From assembly GCA_035911095.1 (NCBI GenBank), contig JAMHWF010000044.1, forward strand, positions 186,001 to 250,000: a stretch of DNA of 64,000 nt. Direction: 5' to 3'. Below are positions 25,433 through 37,713 of the stretch, in pieces. The notes under the pieces are model-generated. The model searched no databases, had not been told where the DNA came from, and worked only from the letters and a program-made list of their open reading frames with translations. This DNA is from JAMHWF01 sp035911095 (lineage in GTDB: Bacteria > Pseudomonadota > Gammaproteobacteria > Burkholderiales > Burkholderiaceae_C). The position numbers were made by a program, and so were the translations under genes. Each line of letters opens with the position of its first letter. Position 1 is the stretch's first letter.

Positions 25433-27094
25433 TCAGTACTGCAGCTTGACCTCGTGCACGACCGTCGTGCCGCTGACTTCGTTGCCGACGACGACCAGCG
25501 GCCGCCCGTTCGGCGACTCCGCGGCCGGGATGAATGCCATGCCCTCGGGTCCGCGGTCGCCGCTGCCCTGGTCGCGCGAGTTGAGGTAACTGACGAAGCT
25601 CGGCTGCGTCGGCGTCGTGATGTCGTAGGCCATCACCCCGCCGACACGCTCGAGCGCGATGAAGGCGAAGGTCTTCGCGCCGAAGCGCGCCACGACGACG
25701 CCTTCGGGCTCGGGACCCTTGTTGTCGCTGCGGTTGTCGAGCGAGGTGTCCGTGGCCGCGTGGCCGGCATTGAACGGCACGTTCGGCAGGTCCCGCGTGC
25801 GCTGCTCGAATTCGTCGCCCGAGTCGTAGACGAGGCTGCCATCGGTGGCATTGCGGATCGAGAACGAGCGCGCGCCGAAGGCGTACAGCGCGGTGTAGCC
25901 GTTCGCGCCGGCGCCGAGGGTCGTCGTCACGTTCAGCCGGCCGAGGCGCGCGTCGTCGGCGCAGGGGCCGCCGCAGAGCGCATCGGTGAAGACGGCCGGG
26001 TCGAGCCTCAGGTCCTTGACGCGCGATTCCTCGGCAAAGCCGTCGTAGTCGCGCGCGTCGCCTTCGTTGGCGGTGACGAGGTAGGTCTGCCCGCCCACGC
26101 TGTACGAGGCGATCGCGTCGGGCTGGTACATGCCGAACACCGGCCAGTTGGCGATCGCCACGCCGGCATCGCGGTCGCTCGGGTCCAGCCCCTGGCCGGC
26201 CGCCATGTGGTCCTTGAAGCCGAGCGGCAGGATGTCGGTGACCGTCGCGCTGGCGAGGTCGATGCGGGCGAGCGCGTTGTTCTCCTGCAGCGTCGCCCAG
26301 GCAGTGCGCCCGTCCTCGGCGACGGCGATGTATTCCGGCTCCAGGTCCTGCGCGACGCTCGCGCCGGGCCCGAACAGGCGCACGCCGGCGGCGCGCAAGG
26401 CGTCCGCCCGGTCATTGAAGGCGCCGAAGCCGGCGGTGCGCACCACGGGGGCGCGCGGGTCGCGCACGTCGACGAGGCTGATCGAGCCTTCCGGGTCGAC
26501 GGTGTAGCCGGCGTTCGGCTCGCCCTCGTTGGCCACCAGCAGCGTCGTGCCGTCCGGCGTGAAGGTCAGCATGTCGGGCAGGGCGCCGACCGGCGCCTGG
26601 CCGAGCAGCGCGAGCGTGGCGGCGTCGTACAGCGCCACGGTGCCCGGCGCCGTCTTGTCGGTGGCCTCGACCGCGACCGCGACCAGGCCGTCGTGCGTCG
26701 CGACGCTGTTCGCGCTGGCGCCGATCGCGCCCACGTCGAGCCCGCCGATGCGCACCGGGGCCGCGGGGTTCGAGAGGTCGAGCACGTCGACGTCGCCCAG
26801 CCCGGCATTGACGACGAAGAGCCGCTTGCTGCGCGCGTCGTAGGCGGGGGTCTCGGCGGCGGTCACCTCCTGCGCCTCGTCGACGGCAGGGTTGGCGTAG
26901 CGGCCGACGACCTCGAGCGTCAGGCTGCTCGGCGTGGGCTCGGCGTCGTTGTCATCCCCGCCACCGCAGGCAGCGAGCAGGGTGCCGATCACCAGTGCGA
27001 GCGGCGAGAGCAGCGCCTGGGTCGGGCGGCGCGGCCCAGAAGGCGAAGGCCGTGCGGGGGAAGCGAGGGCGGGCGGGACGTCGGCGTGAGGCAA
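25433..27094 (-). CDS. Choice-of-anchor I beta-propeller lipoprotein
   Basis: 553 residues from a TTG start supported by AGGAG 8 bases upstream. A Pro/Ser-rich leader, hydrophobic segment LSPLALVIGTLLAAC and lipobox Cys (about residue 43) followed by GGGDDND show a surface or periplasmic lipoprotein. The body has propeller repeats with LFVVNAGLGDVDVLDL, TPDGTTLLVANEGEPNAGY, YLVTANEGDARDYDGFAEE and PEGVVVARFGAKTFAFIALERVGG, the signature of the choice-of-anchor I family, often found with secreted phosphatases. One Cys pair (LCGGPC). Enzymatic role not established. Confidence 0.82.
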   Translation of the reverse strand: MPHADVPPALASPARPSPSGPRRPTQALLSPLALVIGTLLAACGGGDDNDAEPTPSSLTLEVVGRYANPAVDEAQEVTAAETPAYDARSKRLFVVNAGLGDVDVLDLSNPAAPVRIGGLDVGAIGASANSVATHDGLVAVAVEATDKTAPGTVALYDAATLALLGQAPVGALPDMLTFTPDGTTLLVANEGEPNAGYTVDPEGSISLVDVRDPRAPVVRTAGFGAFNDRADALRAAGVRLFGPGASVAQDLEPEYIAVAEDGRTAWATLQENNALARIDLASATVTDILPLGFKDHMAAGQGLDPSDRDAGVAIANWPVFGMYQPDAIASYSVGGQTYLVTANEGDARDYDGFAEESRVKDLRLDPAVFTDALCGGPCADDARLGRLNVTTTLGAGANGYTALYAFGARSFSIRNATDGSLVYDSGDEFEQRTRDLPNVPFNAGHAATDTSLDNRSDNKGPEPEGVVVARFGAKTFAFIALERVGGVMAYDITTPTQPSFVSYLNSRDQGSGDRGPEGMAFIPAAESPNGRPLVVVGNEVSGTTVVHEVKLQY

Positions 27095-27180
27095 GTCGCG
27101 GCTCCTGAAGGCAAGCCTGCGAGTGTTCGACAGCGCGATGACAGGCGCGTGACGCGTCCGCCGCGCCCCGCCAGCGGGGT

Positions 27181-27615
27181 TCAGGCCACGTTCAGCTCGA
27201 CGTCGATGTTGCCGCGCGTCGCGTTCGAGTACGGGCAGACCTCGTGCGCCGCCGCGACCAGCTGCTCGAGCTCGCCGCGGGCCATGCCCGGCACGCTGAT
27301 CGCCATCTTCACCGCGATGCCGAAGGCGCCGGCCTTGCCGGTCATCGGGCCGATCGAGACCTCACTGGTGATCGAGACCTCGCCCGGCAGCTTGAGCTTC
27401 TGGCTGCCGGCCACCGCCTTCATCGCGCCGATGAAGCAGGCCGAGTAGCCGGCGGCGAACAACTGCTCCGGGTTCGTGCCGGGGCCGTCATCGCCGCCCA
27501 GGCCCTTGGGCACGCTGAGCGGCACCTCGAGGCGTCCGTCGGAAGACTTGGCGCTGCCGGCGCGGCCGCCCGTGGCGGTAGCGGTGGCGGTGTAGAGGGC
27601 TTTGTCGATGGCCAT
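27181..27615 (-). CDS. ohr: Organic hydroperoxide resistance protein (Ohr/OsmC family)
   Basis: 144 residues, typical length. Reactive thiols C60 (AAGYSACF) and C127 (HEVCPYSNATRG) are both present, with the N-terminal Arg (GGRAGS) that assists catalysis. Reduces fatty-acid and peroxynitrite-derived hydroperoxides using lipoylated partners. No ohrR regulator is adjacent; regulation cannot be read here. Start 27615 has AAAGGA 6 bases upstream. Confidence 0.95.
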   Translation of the reverse strand: MAIDKALYTATATATGGRAGSAKSSDGRLEVPLSVPKGLGGDDGPGTNPEQLFAAGYSACFIGAMKAVAGSQKLKLPGEVSITSEVSIGPMTGKAGAFGIAVKMAISVPGMARGELEQLVAAAHEVCPYSNATRGNIDVELNVA

Positions 27616-27775
27616 GGCGGATCCTTTCGTGGGTGCTGTTCCGGGCCCGGGGCAGGGCATCCGGGCGCGGCCGGGCGGCACGCAGGCCGGCCGTCGCGCC
27701 AGGGCACGGTAGCGCATGCGCCCCGCGCGGTCAGCCTGCCGCCTCCTTAGTCCCCACCCGCCGGGCGGGGTTGGC

Positions 27776-28876
27776 TCAGTGCGGCTTGATCGCCACCTTC
27801 AGCACCCCGTCGCGCTGGTTCGCGAAGAGTTCGTAGGCGGCGACGATGTCGGCCAGCGGATAGCGGTGCGTGACCATCAGGCCGAGGTCCAGCCGTTCGG
27901 CCTGGATCACGTTCATCAGGCGCCGCATGCGTTCCTTGCCGCCGGGGCAGAGCGCGGTGCGGATCGTGTGGTCGCCCAGCCCGGCGGCGAACTGCGCCAT
28001 CGGGATCGTCAGGTCTTCGGAATAGACGCCCAGGCTCGACAGCGTGCCTCCCGGCTTCAGCAGCTTGAGGGCGGTGGCGAACGTCGACTGCAGGCCGAGC
28101 GCCTCGATCGACGAATCGGCGCCGCGGCCGCCGGTGAGCTTCATCACCTCGTCGACGACATCGCAGTCCTTGAAGTTCAGCGTCACGTCGGCCCCGAACT
28201 TCTTCGCGATCTCGAGCCGGTGCGCATTGCCGTCGACCGCGATCACCGTCGTCGCGCCGAGCAGCCGGGCGCCGGCCGTCGCGCACAGGCCGATCGGCCC
28301 CTGTGCGATGACGACCACGGTGTCGCCGATCTTGATGTTCGCGTTCTCGGCGCCCTTGAAGCCGGTCGACATGATGTCGGGGCACATCAGCACCTGCTCG
28401 TCGCTGAGGCCGTCGGGGATCGGCGCCAGGTTGGCCTGCGCATCGGGCACCAGCACGTACTCGGCCTGCGTGCCGTCGATCAGGTTGCCGAAGCGCCAGC
28501 CGGCGGTCGCCTTGTAGCCGTGGCAACCACACAGCCCCTGCGGCACCAGGTAGCTGCCGTCCTGGCTCGCATAGCCGTCCTGCGCGGCATAGCTGTTGAA
28601 GTTGGGGCAGATCGCGCCGGCGACGACGCGCTGGCCCTCCTGGTAGCCCACCACGGCCGAGCCGAGCTTCTCGATCACGCCGACCGGCTCGTGCCCGACG
28701 GTCAGGCCCTTGGCGACCGGGTACTCGCCCTTGAGGATGTGGACATCGGTGCCGCAGATCGTCGTCGTCGTGATCCGCACCAGCGCGTCGTTCGGGCCGA
28801 CATCCGGGACCGGCTTGTCGGCAAGTTCGATGCGGCCCTTCTCGACGAAGACCGCGGCTTTCATCATCGCTGCCAT
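27776..28876 (-). CDS. Zinc-dependent NAD(P) alcohol dehydrogenase (MDR family)
   Basis: 366 residues from ATG 28876, chosen by AGGAG 10 bases upstream; MMKAAVF starts three codons later. Catalytic zinc set: Cys in TTICGTDVH, GHEPVGVIEKLG with His-Glu, and a downstream Cys in VLMCPDIMSTGF. The usual four-Cys structural-zinc lobe is replaced by a loop with ICPNFNS...CGCHGYKATAGWRFG. Coenzyme fold VVVIAQGPIGLCATAGARLLGA followed by VIAVDG suggests NAD. Closest in style to the broad-range secondary alcohol dehydrogenases of Cupriavidus. Physiological substrate unknown. Confidence 0.9.
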   Translation of the reverse strand: MAAMMKAAVFVEKGRIELADKPVPDVGPNDALVRITTTTICGTDVHILKGEYPVAKGLTVGHEPVGVIEKLGSAVVGYQEGQRVVAGAICPNFNSYAAQDGYASQDGSYLVPQGLCGCHGYKATAGWRFGNLIDGTQAEYVLVPDAQANLAPIPDGLSDEQVLMCPDIMSTGFKGAENANIKIGDTVVVIAQGPIGLCATAGARLLGATTVIAVDGNAHRLEIAKKFGADVTLNFKDCDVVDEVMKLTGGRGADSSIEALGLQSTFATALKLLKPGGTLSSLGVYSEDLTIPMAQFAAGLGDHTIRTALCPGGKERMRRLMNVIQAERLDLGLMVTHRYPLADIVAAYELFANQRDGVLKVAIKPH

Positions 28877-29025
28877 CGTGGCACTGCTCCTGTTCCGGCG
28901 GCCTCGGGCAACGGCGCCATCTCGAGCCGCCTGCGTCGATGATAGGAAGGCGATGTGTCGGAGATGGCGATGGCCGACCGCTTTGGTCGGACCCTGGAGG
29001 CACGGGCCGCGCGGACGGCGTGGCG

Positions 29026-31124
<2,099 letters not shown>

Positions 31125-31128
<4 letters not shown>

Positions 31129-32156
31129 GCGGGGTCGGGTCGGGTGCGCCGGCCGGTGCTCTGCCGGCGCGGGTGCTTGGCAGCGGGGGGCGTCGGTGTC
31201 GAGGCCGTGGTCGCCGCAGCGGCGAGCGGCGGCGACGCTGCGCCGGCGGCCGTCGCCACTGCGGGGGCGGCGCGCACCGGCAGCCCGACCAGGTCCTCTC
31301 GCGTCAGCAGCAGCACCTGGTCGTGTCCGGCGCTGGTCTCGAGCCAGACCGGCTGCAGGCTCGGGAAGGCACGCTCGAAGTGCGCGCGCTCGTGGCCGAT
31401 CTCCAGCACCAGCACCGCGTCGGGAGACATGTGGCGCAGGCCGTCGCGCAGCAGGCGGCGCACGAAGTCCATGCCGTCGCGTCCGCCTTCGGCATTGCCA
31501 TCGAGCGCCAGCGCGGGCTCGGCGCGGAATTCGGGCGGCAGCGCCGCCATCGCCTCGGCGTTCACGTAAGGCGGGTTGCACAGCACCAGGTCGTACGGGC
31601 CGTCGAGCGCGGCGAGGCCGTCGCTGCGGATCAGGCGGATGCGCTCGGCGAGGCCGTGCCGCTCGGCGTTCTGGCGCGCCACCTCGAGCGCTTCGGGGCT
31701 GAGGTCGGCGGCATCCACCTGCACCTCGGGCCAGGCCAGCGCCGCGAGCACCGCGAGGCTGCCGTTGCCGGTGCACAGGTCGAGCACCCGGCGCGTATGC
31801 GCGCCGAGCCAGGCGTCGAAGCCGGCGTCGGCGATCAGCTCGGCGATGAACGAGCGCGGCACGATCGTCCGCGCGTCGACGTGGAAGGGCACGCCCTGCA
31901 GCCAGGCCTCGCCGGTCAGGTAGGCGGCAGGCTGGCGCGTGTCGATGCGGCGGCCGACGAGTTCGATGGCGCGTACGACCTCCTCGTCGTCGAGTTCGCG
32001 GCCTGCCTGTGCATCGAGCGCATCGAGCGGCAGGCCGAGCGCCCACTGCACCAGCCACGCGGCTTCGTCGTAGGCATTGGTGGTGCCCTGGCCGAAGCTC
32101 ACGCCAGCCCCATCGAGGCGTGCCGCCTGCGCGGAGACAAGTTCGAGCAGAGTCAT
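31125..32156 (-). CDS. prmB: Ribosomal protein L3 N5-glutamine methyltransferase
   Basis: 343 residues. SAM site VLDLCTGNGSLAVLAA (about 124-139) and substrate-glutamine motif NPPY at 194-197; N-terminal PQPAAYLTGEAWLQGVPF region typical of PrmB/PrmC (here RQPAAYL). PrmB is separated from PrmC by the IVPRSFIAELI segment. The last ~45 residues are a low-complexity Ala/Thr/Pro/Arg tail not found in the E. coli enzyme (310 residues). Follows dapE by 67 bp and overlaps the ABC-F gene. Confidence 0.93.
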
Positions 32157-32223
32157 CGCGGGGCGGCCGGTGCCATGCGGAGCGGGAAGCCCGGGCGAAT
32201 GGGCATGCCGTGCACGCGCACGC

Positions 32224-33372
32224 TCAGGCCACCAGCCGCTCGAGCGTGCCGCGATAGATCGCGGCCAGCGGCTCCAGGCTCGCGACGGCGACGTGCTCGT
32301 CGATCTTGTGGATCGTCGCGTTGACCGGCCCGAACTCGATCACCTGCGGGCAGAGCCTGGCGATGAAACGCCCGTCCGAGGTGCCGCCGGTCGTCGACAG
32401 CACCGGGCGACGGCCGGTCTCGGCCTCGATCGCGGACGAGAGGGCCTCGCTCAGCACGCCGGTGGGTGTCAGGAACGGTTCGCCACCGAGCGTCCAGGCG
32501 ATGCGCGTCGTGAGCCCGTGGCGATCGAGCACGGCGTGCAGGCGCTCGCGCAACGCCTCGGGCGTCGAGGCGGTCGAGAAGCGGAAATTGAAGTCGACCA
32601 CCACCTCGCCCGGGATGACGTTGGTGGCGCCGGTGCCGGCGTGGATGTTCGAAACCTGCCACGAGGTGGGCGGGAAGTGCTCGTTGCCGGCATCCCATTC
32701 GGTCGCCGCCAGTTCGGCCAGCGCCGGTGCGAACTGGTGGACCGGGTTGCGCGCCAGCTGCGGGTAGGCGATATGGCCCTGCACGCCTTCGACGACGAGG
32801 CGGCCGGAGAGCGAGCCGCGGCGCCCGTTCTTCACCATGTCGCCGAGCGCCTCGACCGAGGTCGGCTCGCCCACGATGCACCAGTCGAGGCGTTCGCCGC
32901 GTGCGCGCAGCCGCTCGCAGACGGCGACGGTGCCATGCAGCGCCGGGCCTTCCTCGTCGCTGGTGAGCAGGAAGGCGATCGCGCCGGTCGGCTCGGGGTG
33001 CGCAGTGAGGAAGCCTTCGACCGCGACGACCATCGCCGCGAGCGAACTCTTCATGTCCGCGGCGCCGCGGCCGTAGAGGAGGCCGTCGCGATGGGTCGGC
33101 ACGAAGGGGTCGCTGGCCCACTGTTCGAGCGGGCCGGTCGGCACCACGTCGGTGTGGCCGGCGAAGACGAGGCAAGGCGCATCGGGCCGCTTGCCCGGGC
33201 GACGCGCCCAGAGGTTGCGCACACGGGCCTCGGGCGGGCCGTCCTCGAAGGGCTCGATCGCAAAGCCCAGCGGGGCGAGGCGTTCGGCGATCAGCGCCTG
33301 GCAGCCCGCGTCGTCGGGCGTGACGGAGCGGCGGGCGATGAGGCTTTCGAGCAGGCGCAGCGTCGAGGACAT
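32224..33372 (-). CDS. dapE: Succinyl-diaminopimelate desuccinylase
   Basis: 382 residues. M20 metallopeptidase fold with FAGHTDVVPTG (zinc His and catalytic Asp), GRGAADMKSSLAAM (bridging Asp), TSDEEGPA (catalytic Glu and zinc Glu), CIVGEPTS, the lid domain segment RGSLSGRLVVEGVQGHIAYPQLARNP (in two halves) and the final zinc His in EFGPVNATIHKIDEHV. Produces LL-diaminopimelate for lysine and peptidoglycan. Part of dapC-dapD-pilU-dapE on the minus strand. Confidence 0.97.
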   Translation of the reverse strand: MSSTLRLLESLIARRSVTPDDAGCQALIAERLAPLGFAIEPFEDGPPEARVRNLWARRPGKRPDAPCLVFAGHTDVVPTGPLEQWASDPFVPTHRDGLLYGRGAADMKSSLAAMVVAVEGFLTAHPEPTGAIAFLLTSDEEGPALHGTVAVCERLRARGERLDWCIVGEPTSVEALGDMVKNGRRGSLSGRLVVEGVQGHIAYPQLARNPVHQFAPALAELAATEWDAGNEHFPPTSWQVSNIHAGTGATNVIPGEVVVDFNFRFSTASTPEALRERLHAVLDRHGLTTRIAWTLGGEPFLTPTGVLSEALSSAIEAETGRRPVLSTTGGTSDGRFIARLCPQVIEFGPVNATIHKIDEHVAVASLEPLAAIYRGTLERLVA

Positions 33373-33455
33373 GGCGCGAGCTTAGCGGACGCCTCGCGCG
33401 TGGCCCGGTGGCGCGCAGGCTGCGGCACCGTCGGCGCCGTGCCGGGAGGGGTGCG

Positions 33456-34634
33456 TCAGAGCGTCGCGAAGCTCGTCGAGTTGCGTTCCTCGCGCACGTC
33501 GAGCGTGATCTCGGTGAAGGTGGCGCCCTCGTCGACCTCCTCGACCTTCGGCTGCGCGCGCGACTGCGGCGCCATGTCGTTCTGCAGACGCCACATCAGG
33601 TTGGTCGGCGAGTCGGCGAAGGCCAGGCCCTCGTCGCGCGTGATCTTGTTGTCGTTGATCAGGCGCGCCAGGTCGTGCTCGAAAGTCTGCGAGCCCTCGG
33701 CCAGCGACTTTTCCATCGCCTCCTTGACGCCGTTGAAGTCGCCCTGCTCGATCAGCTCGGAGACCAGCTTGCTGTTGAGCAGCACCTCGACGGCCGGCAT
33801 GCGCCCGCCGGCGACCGCGCGCACCAGGCGCTGCGAGACGATCGACTTCAGCCCCGAAGCCAGGTCGGCCAGCAGCGCCGGGCGCGCTTCCGGCGTGTAG
33901 AACGAAAGGATCCGCCCCAGCGCGTGGTAGCTGTTGTTGGCGTGCATCGTCGACAGCACGAGGTGCCCCGACAGCGAATAGCTGATCGCCGCGGTCATCG
34001 TCTCGCGGTCGCGGATCTCGCCGATGTAGATGCAGTCGGGCGCCTGGCGCAGCGCGTTCTTCAGGCCGATCTGCAGCGACTGCGTGTCGCGCCCGACCTC
34101 GCGCTGGTTGACGACCGACTTCTTGTTCGTGAACAGGAACTCGATCGGGTCCTCGATCGTCAGGATGTGGCCGGCGAGCTGCTGGTTGCGCTGCTCGAGC
34201 ATCGAGGCCAGCGTCGTGCTCTTGCCGGTGCCGGTGGCGCCCACCATCAGGATCAGCCCGCGCTTCTCGAGCACCAGGTTCGACAGCACCGCCGGCAGGC
34301 CGAGCGTCATCAGCGAGGGGATCTCGGTCGGGATGCAGCGGAACACCGCGGCGATGCTGCCGCGCTGGCGGAAGGCCGAGAGCCGGAAGCTGCCGATCTT
34401 GGTGAGTCCGATGCCCATGTTGAGCTCGCCGGTGTCGTCGAGCTCCTCGAGCTGCGTCGGGGTCAGCAGCTCGGCCAGCAGCTGGCGCGGCTGCAGGTGG
34501 GTGAGCGGCTGGTCGGACAGCTGCAGCAACTGCCCGTTGATCTTGATCAGGATCGGCGTGTTGGCCGAGATGTAGACGTCCGATGCCTTCTTCTCGGCCA
34601 TCAGGCGGAGCACGCGCTCCATGTTGCCGCTCAT
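33456..34634 (-). CDS. pilU: Type IV pilus retraction ATPase of the PilT/PilU family
   Basis: 392 residues. N-terminal PAS-like domain, then the RecA-like core: Walker A GATGTGKS at 132-139, Asp box TIEDPIEFL, Walker B CIYIGEIRD, and His box LVLSTMHANNS. The C-terminus carries a 25-residue tail (PKVEEVDEGATFTEITLDV) absent from PilT, which favours PilU. Unusually it lies between dapD and dapE rather than beside pilT; this arrangement is one I associate with several Burkholderiales. No other pilus gene is in the window. Confidence 0.9.
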   Translation of the reverse strand: MSGNMERVLRLMAEKKASDVYISANTPILIKINGQLLQLSDQPLTHLQPRQLLAELLTPTQLEELDDTGELNMGIGLTKIGSFRLSAFRQRGSIAAVFRCIPTEIPSLMTLGLPAVLSNLVLEKRGLILMVGATGTGKSTTLASMLEQRNQQLAGHILTIEDPIEFLFTNKKSVVNQREVGRDTQSLQIGLKNALRQAPDCIYIGEIRDRETMTAAISYSLSGHLVLSTMHANNSYHALGRILSFYTPEARPALLADLASGLKSIVSQRLVRAVAGGRMPAVEVLLNSKLVSELIEQGDFNGVKEAMEKSLAEGSQTFEHDLARLINDNKITRDEGLAFADSPTNLMWRLQNDMAPQSRAQPKVEEVDEGATFTEITLDVREERNSTSFATL

Positions 34635-34694
34635 GCGCTTGGTCTTTCTTCGGGGTTCAGGGCGCGCGCGGGACCGGACGACGGCCGCCTGATG

Positions 34695-35522
<828 letters not shown>

Positions 35523-35676
35523 CTTGGTCTCGGTGGATTCGGGGCCGGCGTGCGGGGCCGGCGAGGGCGGTTCGGGTCGTGCGCCACGGGCCGCCAGCGG
35601 GTTGCAGAGGCGAGGGGCGAAAGACGACGGCTTGACGTCAGCGGCGGTGTCGACGGGCCGGGCGGAAACCGGCGAC

Positions 35677-36888
35677 TCAGGGTGTGCGGGCCAGGTCCTG
35701 CGTGTAGGCGACGATGCGGCGGGCCGCCTCGATGCATTCATCGGCGCCTGCGACCAGGGCCATGCGGATACGCCCGGCACCGGGGTTCACGCCACGCGAC
35801 TCGCGCGCCAGCAGGCTGCCGGGCAGGACCGTGACATTGTATTGAGCGAGCAGGCCGCGGGCGAAGGCAATGTCGTCCAGGCCCGTCCGGCGCGTCACCT
35901 CGGCCCAAAGATAGAAGCCGGCGTCGGGCAGCGCGACGTCGAGCACCTCGGCCAGCATCGGCGTGACCTCGGCGAACTTGCGCCGGTACAGCGCGCGGTT
36001 CGCCTCGACATGCGCCTCGTCGCCCCAGGCGGCGATGCTCGCCTGCTGCACCGCAGGCCCCATCGCGCCGCCGTGGTAGGTGCGGTAGAGCAGGAAGGGC
36101 TTCAGCACCTGCGCGTCGCCGGCGACGAAGCCCGAGCGCAGGCCCGGCACGTTCGAGCGCTTCGACAGGCTGGTCAGCGACACCAGGCGCCGGAAGTCGT
36201 CACGGCCAAGGCGCTGCGCGGCCTCGAGCGCGCCCAGCGGCGCCTCGTCGCGGAACCAGATCTCCGAGTAGCACTCGTCGGCGGCGATCACGAAGCCGTG
36301 CCGGTCCGACAGCTCGAAGAGCCGGGCCCATTCGTCGAGCGGCATCACCGCCCCGGTCGGGTTGCCCGGCGAGCAGACATAGAGCAGCTGTGTGCGCTCC
36401 CAGGTGGCCTGGGGGACCTCGCGCCAGTCGACCGCGAAGTTGCGCGCCGGGTCGCTGTTGGCGTAGACCACCTCGGCGCCGGCGAGCAGGGCCGCGCCTT
36501 CGTAGATTTGATAGAACGGATTGGGGCAGACGACGGTGGCGCCGGGCCGGGAGGCATCGACCACCGCCTGCGCAAGCGCGAACAGCGCCTCGCGCGAGCC
36601 GTTGACCGGCAGCACCTGCGTCGCCGGGTCGAGCGTGACGCCGTAGCGCCGCTGTACCCAGCCGGCACAGGCCTCGCGCATCGCGGGCGTGCCGGCGGTC
36701 GGCGGGTAGGTGGCCAGGCCGTCGAGCGCGCCGGCCAGCGCCTCGCGGAGGAAGGCGGGCGTCGGATGCCGGGGCTCGCCGATGCCCAGGCTGATCGGGC
36801 GGCGGGCGGGCGAGGGCGTCACGTCGCGCGTCAGCTCGCGCAGGCGCTCGAAGGGGTAGGGATGGAGGCGTTGGAGCAGCGGGTTCAT
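35677..36888 (-). CDS. dapC: N-succinyldiaminopimelate aminotransferase
   Basis: 403 residues from ATG 36888. Fold-type I PLP enzyme: substrate region LGIGEPRHPTP, phosphate-binding PVNGSREALFALAQ, CSPGNPTGAV with the conserved Asn, ADECYSEIWF with the PLP-ring Asp, and SLTSLSKRSNVPGLRSGF with the Schiff-base Lys (about 241) and phosphate Arg. Position next to dapD selects DapC among similar aminotransferases. First gene of the minus-strand dap cluster. Confidence 0.95.
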   Translation of the reverse strand: MNPLLQRLHPYPFERLRELTRDVTPSPARRPISLGIGEPRHPTPAFLREALAGALDGLATYPPTAGTPAMREACAGWVQRRYGVTLDPATQVLPVNGSREALFALAQAVVDASRPGATVVCPNPFYQIYEGAALLAGAEVVYANSDPARNFAVDWREVPQATWERTQLLYVCSPGNPTGAVMPLDEWARLFELSDRHGFVIAADECYSEIWFRDEAPLGALEAAQRLGRDDFRRLVSLTSLSKRSNVPGLRSGFVAGDAQVLKPFLLYRTYHGGAMGPAVQQASIAAWGDEAHVEANRALYRRKFAEVTPMLAEVLDVALPDAGFYLWAEVTRRTGLDDIAFARGLLAQYNVTVLPGSLLARESRGVNPGAGRIRMALVAGADECIEAARRIVAYTQDLARTP

Positions 36889-37297
36889 GGGCCTCGCGAT
36901 GCTAACGGGCATCGTCTGCGGACCGCTCTGGCGGCGTCGGCGCTTGAGAGGGAGCGCTGCGTTCGATCGAGCCGGTCCGGCTGCTTGCCGATGCGGCTGC
37001 CGACCGTGGCGGCCGCGAGCGACGGCTGGCCGCCGCACGCCAGGCCTCAAAGGGAGCAAATATCAACTACACCAATGAGATACAAAAGCTTTGAAACACG
37101 GAACATCACCTTCAGTCTTCAAGTTTAAGTTTTGCTTTAAGAAGAGCGTCGTTCTGATGTGCATCAGCATATTGAAGCGGTGTCTTCAAGTGAGATCTAG
37201 CTTCAACTGTGATCCGGACAAGGTCTCACGACCGGCCGAGGCACGGTCGCTCCCTTATGCTCCGGCGCGTCCGCGGACCACGAACAGGAGACAAGCG
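36889..37297. other. 409-bp intergenic region with an AT-rich island
   Basis: From about 37050 to 37210 base composition drops sharply from the ~70% GC around it (for example AAATATCAACTACACCAATG, TTAAGTTTTGCTTTAAGAAG). The island has a 10-base direct repeat GTCTTCAAGT (37115 and 37182, 67 apart) and a perfect dyad (next entry). A frame starting at 37091 runs into the EthD gene, but its first 70 codons look non-coding. Likely promoter/regulatory DNA for the divergent dapC and EthD genes, or a short acquired segment. Confidence 0.4.
37154..37167. promoter_or_regulatory. Perfect dyad CTGATG-TG-CATCAG
   Basis: Six-base arms with a two-base centre, in the AT-rich island between dapC and the EthD gene and flanked by the two GTCTTCAAGT repeats. 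Size and symmetry fit a dimeric repressor or GntR/MarR-type site. No regulator is adjacent, so the binding protein is unknown. Confidence 0.35.
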
Positions 37298-37615
37298 ATG
37301 ATCAAGGTGAGCGTGATGTACCCGAACACGCCCGGTGCTCGTTTCGATCACGATTACTACCGTGACACCCACATGCCCTTGGTGAAGGCGCGCATGGGCG
37401 ACGCGTGCAAGTTCTATACGGTCGACAAGGGCGTCTCGGGCGGCACGCCGGACGCACCGGCAACCTACGTCGGCATGTGCCACATCTACTGCGACAGCGT
37501 CGAAGCCTTCCAGAAGGGCTTCACGCCGCATGCCGAGGAGATCCTCGGCGATATCAAGAACTACACCGACCTCGCGCCGGTACTGCAGATCAGCGAGGTG
37601 GTCGTCGGCCCCTGA
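37298..37615 (+). CDS. EthD-family protein (dimeric alpha-beta barrel)
   Basis: 105 residues from ATG 37298, with AGGAGA 6-7 bases upstream. EthD signature: VSVMYPNTPGARFDHDYYRDTHMPLVKARMG, here the D-Y-Y-x-x-T-H-M-P-L motif, ending in YTDLAPVLQISEVV. Members occur with oxygenases and dehalogenases or alone; the exact reaction is not known. Monocistronic: preceded by an AT-rich regulatory region and followed by a terminator. Confidence 0.85.
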   Translation: MIKVSVMYPNTPGARFDHDYYRDTHMPLVKARMGDACKFYTVDKGVSGGTPDAPATYVGMCHIYCDSVEAFQKGFTPHAEEILGDIKNYTDLAPVLQISEVVVGP

Positions 37616-37686
37616 GGCCTGCCTTGCGCCGCGCGCCCCCGCGCGGACGCCAGCCACCGGTGCGGTGCTATCATCCGCGCGCTCTG

Positions 37687-37713
37687 AAAAGGCCGACGAG
37701 TTCGGCCTTTTTT
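37687..37713 (+). terminator. Rho-independent terminator after the EthD gene
   Basis: AAAAGGCCGA (37687-37696), five-base loop CGAGT, TCGGCCTTTT (37702-37711) and further T residues. A perfect 10-bp stem with A tract and T tract, so it could act in both directions. It isolates the EthD gene from smc, whose start is about 90 bp downstream. Confidence 0.85.

Noticed and set aside
28974..28990. CCGACC-GCTTT-GGTCGG hairpin between the ABC-F and alcohol dehydrogenase genes
   Set aside because: Short stem without a T run on the minus-strand transcript; could be chance at this GC content.
37091..37297. Upstream extension of the EthD gene (MKHGTSPSVFKF...)
   Set aside because: The added ~69 codons fall in the AT-rich regulatory island, lack a ribosome site, and would nearly double the usual family length.
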